From contig CAXTHH010000005.1 in assembly GCA_964244065.1 (NCBI GenBank), positions 1 to 64,000 of the forward strand: DNA of 64,000 nt, in the 5' to 3' direction. Below are positions 26,143 through 34,279 of the stretch, piece by piece; positions within the stretch are counted from its first letter, which is position 1; each line of letters starts with the position of its first letter. The position numbers and the translations under genes are program-made. The DNA comes from JASLDZ01 sp964244065. Lineage in GTDB: Bacteria > Pseudomonadota > Alphaproteobacteria > Caulobacterales > Caulobacteraceae. A model generated the notes under the pieces. That model was not told the origin of the DNA and made no database searches. It worked only from the letters and a program-made list of their open reading frames with translations.

Positions 26143-26839
26143 ACAGGGTCTCGATGGCGTCGAACTCCGGATCCACCTGGCGGAACTTCTTGCGCATCCG
26201 CTTCACGTGGCTGTCGATGGTGCGGTCGTCGACGTACACCTGGTCGTCGTAGGCGGCGTCCATCAGGTTGTCGCGGCTCTTCACGAAGCCGGGCCGCGCG
26301 GCCAGGGCCTGCAGCAGCAGGAACTCGGTCACGGTCAGCTTCACCGGCCGGCCCTCCCACAGGCAGTCGTGGCGGGCGGGGTCGAGCGTGAGCCTGCCGC
26401 GCTTCAGGGGCTTGGCCTGGCTCGCGGCGTCTTCGACGCCCCAGGCGTCGCCGCCGTCCTCCCTGTCTTCCGCGTCCGCCCGGGCGCGGCGCAGCACCGC
26501 CTTCACGCGCTCCAGCAGCAACCGCTGGCTGAACGGCTTGTGCATGTAGTCGTCGGCGCCGAGGTTGAAGCCGAGGATCTCGTCGATCTCCTCGTCCTTG
26601 CTGGTGAGGATGATCACGGGCGTGTCGCGCGTCTGGCGCAGGCGCCGCAGCACCTCCATGCCGTCCATGCGGGGCATCTTCACGTCGAGGATGGCCAGGT
26701 CCGGCGGATCGCGCTCCAGCGCCTCCAGCCCGCTGGCGCCGTCGTTGTAGGCGCTCACCGTGTGGCCGTGGCTCTCCAGCGCCATGGTGACGGAGGTGAC
26801 GATGTTCTCGTCGTCGTCCACGAGCGTGATCTGCGCCAT
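26111..26839 (-). CDS. chvI: Response regulator ChvI
   Basis: 242 residues, OmpR family: acidic pocket DDDEN, phospho-acceptor Asp52 in LDVKMPRMDG, LTSKDEEID, HKPFS, and a C-terminal winged helix (LTVTEFLLLQALA, VDDRTIDSHVKRMRKKF, GVGYRYREV) typical of ChvI. A linker of about 25 residues rich in Glu/Asp separates the domains. It starts the five-gene minus-strand set and is divergent from the large hypothetical gene across 83 nt. Confidence 0.94.
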   Translation of the reverse strand: MAQITLVDDDENIVTSVTMALESHGHTVSAYNDGASGLEALERDPPDLAILDVKMPRMDGMEVLRRLRQTRDTPVIILTSKDEEIDEILGFNLGADDYMHKPFSQRLLLERVKAVLRRARADAEDREDGGDAWGVEDAASQAKPLKRGRLTLDPARHDCLWEGRPVKLTVTEFLLLQALAARPGFVKSRDNLMDAAYDDQVYVDDRTIDSHVKRMRKKFRQVDPEFDAIETLYGVGYRYREV

Positions 26840-26922
26840 GCCCGCAGATAGGCTTCCGCCCCCGGCTCCAGCAAGGGGCGGGCTTAAGCGGGGGGTAAGC
26901 GCGGCGAGGCCACGGTGGCGGG

Positions 26923-28620
26923 ATGGGCGCAGGGGCGGTCCACTACGAGCTGTTCGTGCGGCGTCGGCCGGCCGACGACTGGGCGCTCGACCATGTGGGC
27001 GAGGGCCGCCAGGCCATGCTGGCCGACGCCGAGGCGGCGCTCGCCGAGCGCCGGGCCGCCGCCGTGCGCCTGGTCAAGGAGCGCTACGACGAGGCGACGG
27101 GCCGCTTCTCCTCTGTGGTGGTGCTGGAGAAGGGCGAGCCCGCGCCCAAGCGTGCGTCCGCCACGCGCCGGGTGGACGCGGCGCCGCCCTGCACCGGCCC
27201 CGCCGACCTGCACACCGCGCACGCCCGCGAGCGCATCGGCCGGCTGCTGGAGCCCTTCCTGCTGCGCCGGCGCGTGACGCCCTGGGAGCTGCTGCACCGC
27301 CCCGACCTGGCGGAGGATCTCGAGGCCTCGGGCGCCGAGGTTCTGGGCGCCGTCCAGCGCCTGGCCGTCGCCGAGGCGCAGGCCCGCGGGGTGGGCGTGC
27401 ACGAGATGGTCCGCGCCTTCCAGACGCTGGCCGACCGGGCGCTGGAGCGGCTGGTGCGAGAGGGCCGGCGGCGGGTCGCGCCCGAGGTGGACGCCGCCAA
27501 CTTCGCCGTGACCGCCGGCCGCCTCGCCGGCCACGCCGACGGCGTGTGGCTGCTCAGCCTGGGGGTGGCGGGCCGCCTGGCGGACGCGGGCTGGGCGCAG
27601 AAGCTCGCGCTCGCCGCCGAGCTCCTGGAGTCGGCGCCGCAGCTCGGGCCCGCGCGCTCACTGGCGCATCGGGTGCTGGAGCCCCTCCTGACCGAGCTCC
27701 TGGCCGGCCCCGCGCCGCTGGAGGCGGTGCTGCCCGGCGCGCCGGACCCGGGCGCCCGCCTGGGCGTGCTCACCCGCCTGGCCGCGCCCGGCGAGGCGGC
27801 CCAGCTGGCGGGCCTCGGCGGCGACCTGCTGCGCGGCCTGCCCGAGCTCGACGGCGCCCTCGCCCGCCTGGGCGAGCGGATCGGCGACCCCGCCTTCACG
27901 CCGCTTCAGCGCGCCCTGGCGGGGCGCGTGCTGCGCGAGCTGGACGGGCCGCGGCGTCTGCGGCCCTCCGACCCCGACGGCGAGATCGAGCTGCTGCGCG
28001 CCCTGGCCGCCGTGCTCACCACCGGGGTGGGGCGGCTGGTGGCGCGCGAGGACGTGCAGGCCGCCTTCACCGCCAGCTCGCGCCGGCTGGTCTCCGCCGA
28101 CTTCGTGGCCCTGTTCACGGCCCGCCGCGGCTCCGCCCTGGCCGAGGCGCGGGCGCTGGTGCGCCTGTGCGAGAACGTGACGGGGGTGATGAACAAGCGC
28201 CAGGGCGCGCGCTGGCTGCTGGGCGTGCTGCAGTCGCTTCGCTTCGAGACGGAGGTGCGCGCCGGGCCGGAGACGCCCTCCGCCCGCCTGGCGGCCCTGG
28301 CGGGGCTGCAGCGCGCGGCGGCCGGCGCCGACCTGCCGGAGCCGGAGGGCCGGGCCACGGCGACGCGCATCGGCGAGGCGGGCGGCTGGGTGGAGGCGGA
28401 CGCCGGCGTGGCCGCCGCCATCGCTCGAAGCGGGGCGCCGCCGCTGGTGCGGGCCGCCGCCCTCGCGCGCCTGGCGGCGGGCGAGGCGGCCCCGCTCGGC
28501 CCCGCGGCCGACCGCGCGCGGGACGAGGCCCTGCGTCTGCTGCGCCGACCGGAGGTGCGGGCGGCCATGGCCGGGGCCCCCGAGACGGACGAGATCCTGA
28601 GAGGCCTCGCCGCCCGCTGA
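26923..28620 (+). CDS. Large uncharacterised protein, Ala/Leu-rich
   Basis: 565 residues with no family recognised. N-terminus AVHYELFVRRRPADDW and a short beta-like domain (about 1-75, with LVKERYDEATGRFSSVVVL), then a long mainly helical region rich in Ala, Leu and Arg without membrane helices or signal peptide. Residues about 390-460 contain ASSRRLVSADFVALF and LCENVTGVMNKRQGARWLL, which look the most conserved-like. Codon use fits the genome. Divergent from chvI, so it could share its control; that is only suggested by position. Confidence 0.8.
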   Translation: MGAGAVHYELFVRRRPADDWALDHVGEGRQAMLADAEAALAERRAAAVRLVKERYDEATGRFSSVVVLEKGEPAPKRASATRRVDAAPPCTGPADLHTAHARERIGRLLEPFLLRRRVTPWELLHRPDLAEDLEASGAEVLGAVQRLAVAEAQARGVGVHEMVRAFQTLADRALERLVREGRRRVAPEVDAANFAVTAGRLAGHADGVWLLSLGVAGRLADAGWAQKLALAAELLESAPQLGPARSLAHRVLEPLLTELLAGPAPLEAVLPGAPDPGARLGVLTRLAAPGEAAQLAGLGGDLLRGLPELDGALARLGERIGDPAFTPLQRALAGRVLRELDGPRRLRPSDPDGEIELLRALAAVLTTGVGRLVAREDVQAAFTASSRRLVSADFVALFTARRGSALAEARALVRLCENVTGVMNKRQGARWLLGVLQSLRFETEVRAGPETPSARLAALAGLQRAAAGADLPEPEGRATATRIGEAGGWVEADAGVAAAIARSGAPPLVRAAALARLAAGEAAPLGPAADRARDEALRLLRRPEVRAAMAGAPETDEILRGLAAR

Positions 28621-28627
28621 TCTCCTC

Positions 28628-28775
28628 CACGCCGTAAGGGAGCACCGGCGAAGCCGGTGAAGGGCCGGCCGGCGCAGCCGGACGGAACACCGCTTGGATG
28701 AGGCTTCCGCGTGCTCTCGCGGCCCCTCCGGCCCGCTGGGCCGCCTCCCCATCTGCGAGGAGGAGGCTCAGGTCG
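28628..28775. repeat. Palindromic repeat-type gap between convergent genes
   Basis: CTCCTCCACGCC at the left is mirrored by GCGAGGAGGAG at the right; between them are GCACCGGCGAAGCCGGTG and CCGGCCGGCGCAGCCGG small hairpins. A REP-like element; both neighbours end here. Confidence 0.45.
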
Positions 28776-28952
28776 TCAGTGCGCCCGCGCGGCCCTCAGC
28801 CCCTCGATCTCCTCCTTGAGCTTCAGCTTCTGGCGCTTCAGCTCTGAGACCCGCACGTTGTCCGCGCCGGGTCGGCGCGCCTCCGACTGGATGGCGGTCT
28901 CCAGCGACTGGCGGCGGGAGTCGAGTTCGCGGATCCGGGCTTCGATGGCCAT
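28776..28952 (-). CDS. DUF465 (YdcH-type) small protein
   Basis: 58 residues from the ATG at 28952, preceded by a strong GAGGAGG site. A single charged helical hairpin: IRELDSRRQSLETAI then VRVSELKRQKLKLKEEI, which is the DUF465 pattern (R/K-L-K-K-x-K-L-x-L-K-D-E-I). Function unknown. It is divergent from a second DUF465 gene. Confidence 0.85.
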   Translation of the reverse strand: MAIEARIRELDSRRQSLETAIQSEARRPGADNVRVSELKRQKLKLKEEIEGLRAARAH

Positions 28953-29108
28953 GGGCGCCTCCTCTATGGACGATCGCGATGGAAGCACTCCAGCGCCCCG
29001 CTGTCGTCTCACGGCTGCGTGATCGGCGGTCGGAGGGCGGCGCATTTCCCCGGCGCCTCGCGTTTGGTATGAGCGCCTCGTGTTGCGGCGCCGGGTGCTT
29101 CGGGGGCG

Positions 29109-29354
29109 ATGAACGACGACGATCCGCCCCCGGGCGCCTTCCCGGGCGGCGCGCGCCTGGACGAGGCCACGGCGCGCCGCCGCCTGGCGCAGCTGCGCGT
29201 GGAGCACGAGGATCTGGACGCCTCGGTCCAGGCGCTGGAGCTCACCGGCCACACCGACCAGATCCGCATCGCCCGCCTGAAGAAGCGCAAGCTGATCCTG
29301 CGCGACGAGATGGCCCGGCTGGAGGACGCCCTGACGCCGGACATCATCGCCTAG
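29109..29354 (+). CDS. DUF465 (YdcH-type) small protein, second copy
   Basis: 81 residues. An acidic Pro-rich lead (1-17) precedes the DUF465 helical hairpin: LRVEHEDLDASVQAL, then IRIARLKKRKLILRDEM. Divergent partner of the gene ending at 28952, separated by about 156 nt that should hold both promoters. Converges on phnE with 13 nt between stops. Confidence 0.86.
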   Translation: MNDDDPPPGAFPGGARLDEATARRRLAQLRVEHEDLDASVQALELTGHTDQIRIARLKKRKLILRDEMARLEDALTPDIIA

Positions 29355-29367
29355 GCGGGCGGCGCGC

Positions 29368-30177
29368 CTACAGCAGCCGCGTCCGCAGGGCCTGGCTCAG
29401 CGCGTCGATCAGGGTCACCGCGATGACGATGACGATGGCGATGGCCGCCGTCTGCCCATAGGCGAAGGCGCCGATGCTCTCGAACAGGAGCTGGCCGATG
29501 CCGCCGGCGCCGATCAGGCCCAGCACGGTGGCCGAGCGCGAGTTCGACTCGAAGCGGTACAGGGCGTAGCTGGTCCACAGGGGGGCGACCTGGGGCAGCA
29601 CGCCCCAGACGATCTCGTGCATCCGGGCGCCGCCCGTGGCGCGCACGCCCTCCACCGGGCGGGGGTCGATGGACTCCACCGCCTCCGAGAAGAGCTTGGC
29701 GAGCACGCCGCCGGTGTTCAGCGCCAGCGCCATCACGCCGGCGAAGGGCCCCAGGCCCACGGCCACCACGAACACCGTGCCGATCACCAGGTCCGGCACC
29801 GAGCGCAGCACGTTCATGAGGAGGCGCATCGGCTGCTGCAGCCAGGAGGGCGCCACGTTGCGCGAGCAGGCCAGGCCGAAGGGGATGGCGATCACCACCG
29901 CCACGAAGGTGCCCCACAGGGCGATCTGCACCGTGAGCCACATCTGCTGGGCGTAGAGCCAGCCCTGGCTGAAGTCGGGCTTCAGGAAGGCGCGGCCGAA
30001 CTGGCGCATGCTGTCGCTGTTGGTGAAGAGCAGCGGCAGCTTGGACACCTCCACGTGGCCGAAGCTGTAGAGCAGCACCAGCGCCAGTCCGCCCCAGACC
30101 AGGAGGTCGAGCGCGCGCTGGCCCAGCGGGCGGACGGGCGGCGGCGGGGCGGCCCCGAGGTCCAGAGCAACGGCCAC
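29368..30177 (-). CDS. phnE: Phosphonate ABC transporter permease PhnE
   Basis: 269 residues, six predicted membrane helices; binding-protein-dependent permease motif region VRATGGARMHEIVWGVLPQ and ESNSRSATVLGLIGAGGIG, matching PhnE. It starts 3 nt after phnD. With PhnC and PhnD it imports phosphonates or phosphite-like compounds across the inner membrane. Confidence 0.93.
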   Translation of the reverse strand: MAVALDLGAAPPPPVRPLGQRALDLLVWGGLALVLLYSFGHVEVSKLPLLFTNSDSMRQFGRAFLKPDFSQGWLYAQQMWLTVQIALWGTFVAVVIAIPFGLACSRNVAPSWLQQPMRLLMNVLRSVPDLVIGTVFVVAVGLGPFAGVMALALNTGGVLAKLFSEAVESIDPRPVEGVRATGGARMHEIVWGVLPQVAPLWTSYALYRFESNSRSATVLGLIGAGGIGQLLFESIGAFAYGQTAAIAIVIVIAVTLIDALSQALRTRLL

Positions 30178-30180
30178 GCC

Positions 30181-31212
30181 TCAGCCGCCGATCTTCTCGA
30201 CGGGCGGCGGGTTCGGGCCCGTCAAGGCGTCGAAGCGCGCCTGCGCCTCGGCCACCCGCCCGGCGTCGCCGCCGCGCTTGGCTTGCGCCAGGGCGTTGGA
30301 GGCCTCCATGATCCGCACGGGCAACAGGTAGCCGTTGTCCGACACGTCGAACCCCGAATAGGTCAGCACCTCCAGCACGCGCTTGCGGCGCGCCTGGTCG
30401 GGGCCGGGCGCCTTGCCGTAGCCGGCGAAGAAGTCGCGCAGCTTCTTGACCGTGGCCGCGTCCAGGTCGCCGCCGCGCACGACGATGGCGCTCTCCGGCA
30501 GGGGCGGGGAGACCCAGATGGTCTCCACCCTGGCCACCACGTCGGGGTTGGAGCGCTTGGCGAAGATCAGGCCCACCGAGTTGTTGGTCGCCACGTCGAG
30601 CACCCCGTTGGCCACCGACAGCAGGTTGGACTCGTGGCTGGCCGAGCGCACCTGCTTGAAGCAGGTGGAGGGGTCGATCCCCTTGGGCGTGAACAGGTAG
30701 GCCAGCGGCGCCAGCGTGCCCGAGGTGGACTTGGCGTCGCCCAGGCCGAAGTTCAGCGATCGGTCGCACTTCAGCACCCGGTCCAGCGTCACGCCCGAGC
30801 CGCGGCGCACGATCAGGTCGCTGGTGTAGGAGCCGCCCTGGCCGTTGGCGGCGCGCACGATCACCTGGCCGTCCGCCCGCCGCGCCGCCTCCAGCGAGGA
30901 CAGGGCGGAGAACCAGCCCGCCTGCACCCGGTGCGCGCGCATGGCCTCGATCAGCAGGCTGTAGTTGCTGGCGAAGAAGGGCTTCACCACCAGCCCCGTC
31001 TCCTTGGTCAGGTCGGTGAGCAGCGGCTCCCACACCGAGCCCATGGACTGCTGGTTCTCCGCCGAGAGGATGGAGAAGCCGATCGGCTTGGCCGTGGTGC
31101 CCCAGGCCTCTGCCGGGCCGGAGCCCTTGGGCGTGCAGGAGGCGGCCCCGAGCGCGGCGGCGAGCGCCAGGGCGGCCGCGGCGGCGGCGCGGAGGGCGGT
31201 TCGCGGGGTCAT
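30181..31212 (-). CDS. phnD: Phosphonate-binding lipoprotein PhnD
   Basis: 343 residues from the ATG at 31212, which overlaps the phnC stop by four bases. Lipoprotein signal with lipobox AASC near residue 26. PhnD-type ligand-binding fold: FSILSAENQQSM, YSLLIEAMRAHRVQAGWFS, FGLGDAKSTSGTLAP, and VATNNSV. It would capture the substrate in the periplasm. Confidence 0.92.
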   Translation of the reverse strand: MTPRTALRAAAAAALALAAALGAASCTPKGSGPAEAWGTTAKPIGFSILSAENQQSMGSVWEPLLTDLTKETGLVVKPFFASNYSLLIEAMRAHRVQAGWFSALSSLEAARRADGQVIVRAANGQGGSYTSDLIVRRGSGVTLDRVLKCDRSLNFGLGDAKSTSGTLAPLAYLFTPKGIDPSTCFKQVRSASHESNLLSVANGVLDVATNNSVGLIFAKRSNPDVVARVETIWVSPPLPESAIVVRGGDLDAATVKKLRDFFAGYGKAPGPDQARRKRVLEVLTYSGFDVSDNGYLLPVRIMEASNALAQAKRGGDAGRVAEAQARFDALTGPNPPPVEKIGG

Positions 31213-32117
31213 GCGGGGTCTCCTCGGCCGTGCTCCTCGGCGAGCGCGGTGGGCACGGCGGGATGGTTCGGCAGGCCGGTGGGGGCGCCGGGGAGGGGGT
31301 GCGGGTCGGTGGCGTCCCACCCGGCGGCGGCCCAATCCGCGCCGAGGGCGTCCTCGATCTCCGGGCCGTAGATGTCGATCAGGAGCGCGCGGTCCAGGCC
31401 CGCGACCGGGCCGTCGTAGACCACCCGGCCCGCCTTGAGCGCCACCACGCGGCGGCAGTAGCGCAGGGCGTATTCCACGTGGTGCAGGGTCACCACCACG
31501 GTCAGCCCGTCCTGCGCGTTCAGCTCGCCCAGGGCGCCCATCACCCGGCGGGCGCTGACGGGGTCGAGGCTGGCGACCGGCTCGTCGGCCAGGATGGCCG
31601 TGGCGTGCTGCACCAGGCAGCGGGCGATGGCGCCGCGCTGCTGCTGGCCGCCGCTGAGCGTGTTGGCGCGCTGGCCGGCGTATTCGCTGACGCCCATGCG
31701 GTGCAGGGCGGCCATGGCCTCCGTCTTGCGGTCCCTGGGCCAGGCGCCGACCAGGCCCGCCCAGAAGCCGATCCGGCCGAGGGCGCCGATCATCACGTTG
31801 GTGAACAGCGTCAGCCGGCCCACCAGGTTGAACTGCTGGAAGATGAAGCCCACCCGGCGGCGCACGGTGCGCACCTGGTCGGTCAGCCGCCCGTTCTCCT
31901 GCACCGTGCAGCCCACCGCCTCCACGCGGCCGGGGCCCTCGTCGATGCAGGCCAGGCCGGTGAGCGTGCGCAGCAGGGTGGACTTGCCGGAGCCGGAGGG
32001 GCCGATCAGCGCGACCATCTCCCCCCGCTCCACGCGGATGGACACCCCGTTCAGCGCGCGGCGCTTGCCGAAGGTCTTGGAGACGTCGCGCGCCTCGAAG
32101 GCGACTTCGGCGGGCAT
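31209..32117 (-). CDS. phnC: Phosphonate ABC transporter ATP-binding protein PhnC
   Basis: 302 residues. Walker A GPSGSGKST, Q-loop FQQFNLVGRLT, signature LSGGQQQRGAIAR, Walker B AILADEPVASLDP and switch His. A C-terminal extension of about 45 residues (ADWAAAGWDATDPHPLPG onward) is rich in Pro and may be disordered. First gene of phnCDE; a 136-nt gap separates it from the aminotransferase gene. Confidence 0.94.
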   Translation of the reverse strand: MPAEVAFEARDVSKTFGKRRALNGVSIRVERGEMVALIGPSGSGKSTLLRTLTGLACIDEGPGRVEAVGCTVQENGRLTDQVRTVRRRVGFIFQQFNLVGRLTLFTNVMIGALGRIGFWAGLVGAWPRDRKTEAMAALHRMGVSEYAGQRANTLSGGQQQRGAIARCLVQHATAILADEPVASLDPVSARRVMGALGELNAQDGLTVVVTLHHVEYALRYCRRVVALKAGRVVYDGPVAGLDRALLIDIYGPEIEDALGADWAAAGWDATDPHPLPGAPTGLPNHPAVPTALAEEHGRGDPA

Positions 32118-32253
32118 GGGTGGTCCGGAGAAGGCGGCGCGCGAGTCCGCGGGTGCGGCCCTGCTTCTAAGCGGCCCCGCCCGGCCGCGCCAGGGGACTC
32201 AGGCCCACCCTCCCGCTCATCCCCGCGTGCACGGAGGTAAGGGAGTGGGGAGC

Positions 32254-33426
32254 TCAGGCCAGCACCGCGTCGGCGGCGTCCAGCGCGTCCTGCACGCGGC
32301 TGTCCGGCTGCTGCTGGGCGAGGGCGTCGCCCAGGGCGGCGAGCACCAGGCGCACGTGGCGGGGCGTGGCGCCTGCGCCCATAACGCCGATCCGCCAGGC
32401 CTTGCCTTTGAACACGCCCAGCCCCGCGCCGATCTCCACGCCGAAGCGCTCCAGCATGGCGGCGCGCACGGTGGCCTCGTCCACGCCCTCGGGCGCGGAG
32501 ACCAGGTTCAGCTGCGGCAGGCGGTGCTCCGCCGCCACGGGCAGGGATAGGCCCAGCGCCTCCAGCCCCGCCGCCAGCGCCGCGTGCATGCGGGCGTGGC
32601 GCACGAAGCGGGCGTCCAGCCCCTCCTCGAAGGTGGCTGTCAGCGCCTCGTGCAGGCCGTAGAGGGCGTTCACCGGCGCGGTGTGGTGGTAGCTGCGCCC
32701 GCCGCCCGAACCGTCCCAGTAGTCCATCAAGAGGCCGAAGTCGTTCAGCCACGTGCGCGGCGGCGTCTTGCGCGCGCGGATCGCCTCCCGCGCCCGGGGG
32801 CCGAGCGCGAAGGGGGCGAGGCCGGGCGGGGCGGAGAGGCACTTCTGCGTGCCGGCGTAGAGCACGTCCGCCCCCCACTCGCCCGCGCGCACGGGCACGC
32901 CGGCCACCGCGGTCACGCAGTCCACCACCGAAAGCGCGCCGTGCTCGCGCGCCAGGGCGCACAGGGGCCCAGGCTCGGTGTGCACGCCCGTGGAGGTCTC
33001 GGCCTGGACGAAGGCGAGGAGCTTGGCGCGGCGCGCCCACAGGGCGGCCTCCACCTTCGCCGGATCCACCGGCTCGCCCCAGGCGTGCTCGACGCGCACG
33101 ACTTCGGCGCCGAAGCGGGAGGCCATCTCGGCCAGGCGGCCGCCGAACACGCCGTTGACCGCCACCACGGCGACGTCCCCGGGCTCCAGGAGGTTGGCCA
33201 TGGCCGCCTCCATGGCCAGGGTGGCGGGGCCGGAAAGGGGCAGGCAGGCGTGGTCGGGGGCGCGGAACAGGCGGGAGAGGCCGCCGCGCACCTCGTCCAT
33301 CAGGGTGACGAAGGCGGGGTCGAGGTGGCCGATGGTGGGCCGCGCCATGGCCTGCAGCACGCGCGCCGGCGTCTCGGAGGGGCCGGGCCCCATCAGCACG
33401 CGGGCCGGCGGCTCGAACGACTTCAT
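32254..33426 (-). CDS. Class V aminotransferase, alanine-glyoxylate type
   Basis: 390 residues. PLP-dependent fold I: opening LMGPGPSETPARVLQAM, HLDPAF, ETSTGVHTEPG, VDCVTAVAGVPV, and PLP-Lys195 in YAGTQKCLSAPPGLAP. Closest in memory to alanine-glyoxylate or serine-glyoxylate aminotransferases. Because phnCDE lies immediately downstream on the same strand, 2-aminoethylphosphonate transaminase is an alternative, but the active-site context is of the AGT type. No phosphonate hydrolase gene is seen nearby. Confidence 0.85.
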   Translation of the reverse strand: MKSFEPPARVLMGPGPSETPARVLQAMARPTIGHLDPAFVTLMDEVRGGLSRLFRAPDHACLPLSGPATLAMEAAMANLLEPGDVAVVAVNGVFGGRLAEMASRFGAEVVRVEHAWGEPVDPAKVEAALWARRAKLLAFVQAETSTGVHTEPGPLCALAREHGALSVVDCVTAVAGVPVRAGEWGADVLYAGTQKCLSAPPGLAPFALGPRAREAIRARKTPPRTWLNDFGLLMDYWDGSGGGRSYHHTAPVNALYGLHEALTATFEEGLDARFVRHARMHAALAAGLEALGLSLPVAAEHRLPQLNLVSAPEGVDEATVRAAMLERFGVEIGAGLGVFKGKAWRIGVMGAGATPRHVRLVLAALGDALAQQQPDSRVQDALDAADAVLA

Positions 33427-33520
33427 CAGCTCGGCTGTCCCCGCTTCACGAGGAGGTGATTAGGCCGGGGCCGCGGGGCGGTCCATGGTGCGGACCTTGG
33501 ATGGAGGTCCAAACCCCTCG

Positions 33521-33575
33521 CGTCCGCCGCCCCCGCCCCGGCCCTCTCTCCTGGCCTTCGCGGGGGCGGCGGACG
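33521..33575. repeat. Perfect 16-bp inverted repeat
   Basis: CGTCCGCCGCCCCCGC at 33521-33536 and its exact reverse complement at 33560-33575, loop 23 nt. It lies 40 nt before the DUF4160 gene, between divergent genes, so it is more likely regulatory or a REP-type element than a terminator. Confidence 0.6.
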
Positions 33576-33615
33576 CGATCTTCTTCTCAGGGGCAGGCTG
33601 GGCTACGACTCCACC

Positions 33616-33882
33616 ATGCCGACCATCGCCTGGGTCGACGGCATCCCGATCCGGATGTATTTCAACGATCACGCACCCGCACATTTTCACGCCTATCACG
33701 AAGGCGGCGAGGCGCGGATCGACATCGCGACGGGAGAGCTGATCAGCGGCCGGCTGAAGCCGACGGCGCATCGCATCCTGAAGGCGTGGACGCTGGATAA
33801 TCGCGAGGCGCTGATGCAGAACTGGGACCGCGCTCGTCGCGAGCAGCCTCTGGAACACATTCCGAGCCACGCCGATGACTGA
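33616..33882 (+). CDS. DUF4160 protein, toxin-antitoxin-like partner
   Basis: 88 residues. The DUF4160 pattern is clear: GIPIRMYFNDHAPAHFHAYHEG (in two parts: IRMYFNDHAPAHFHAY) and a final AHRILKAW-x-NREALMQNWDRA. Such genes usually pair with a DUF2442 gene, as here with an 8-base overlap, and the pair is suspected to be a toxin-antitoxin module. GC and codon bias are lower than in neighbours. Confidence 0.88.
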   Translation: MPTIAWVDGIPIRMYFNDHAPAHFHAYHEGGEARIDIATGELISGRLKPTAHRILKAWTLDNREALMQNWDRARREQPLEHIPSHADD

Positions 33883-34177
33883 GGCCGCCGAGGTCCTGAA
33901 CACCGACATCGTTCACGTTCGCCGCGCCAGGCGCCTGGGGCCGTACAGGCTGAGGCTGTGGTTCACCGACGGGACGGTGGGCGACTGGAACTTCTCCCAG
34001 CTGGCCGAGGGTGGTGGGCCCATGGTCGAGCCCTTTAAAGACCCGGCGTATTTCGATCGCGTCTTCATCGAGTTCGGCGCCCTAACCTGGCCCAACGGCT
34101 ACGACTGGAGCCCAGAAGCGTTGCACGCCGACATGGCGGCTGCAGGCGCTCTAAGCTTCAAGGCGGAGGTCGCCTGA
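33875..34177 (+). CDS. DUF2442 protein, partner of DUF4160
   Basis: 100 residues. DUF2442 signature: VHVRRARRLGPYRLRLWFTDG, FKDPAYFDRVFIEFGALTWPNG and DWSPEALH. Start overlaps DUF4160 by eight bases, indicating coupled translation. Role in the module not established; lower GC than the surroundings. Confidence 0.88.
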   Translation: MTEAAEVLNTDIVHVRRARRLGPYRLRLWFTDGTVGDWNFSQLAEGGGPMVEPFKDPAYFDRVFIEFGALTWPNGYDWSPEALHADMAAAGALSFKAEVA

Positions 34178-34279
34178 CCGCGTTGTCGAGCGCGCCAGCG
34201 ACGGGAAGCCTGACGTGGATACGCGCCGACCATCCGTTGGCGAGCTACGTGATCCCCGTCGGTCCGGACGTGCGGGCGG

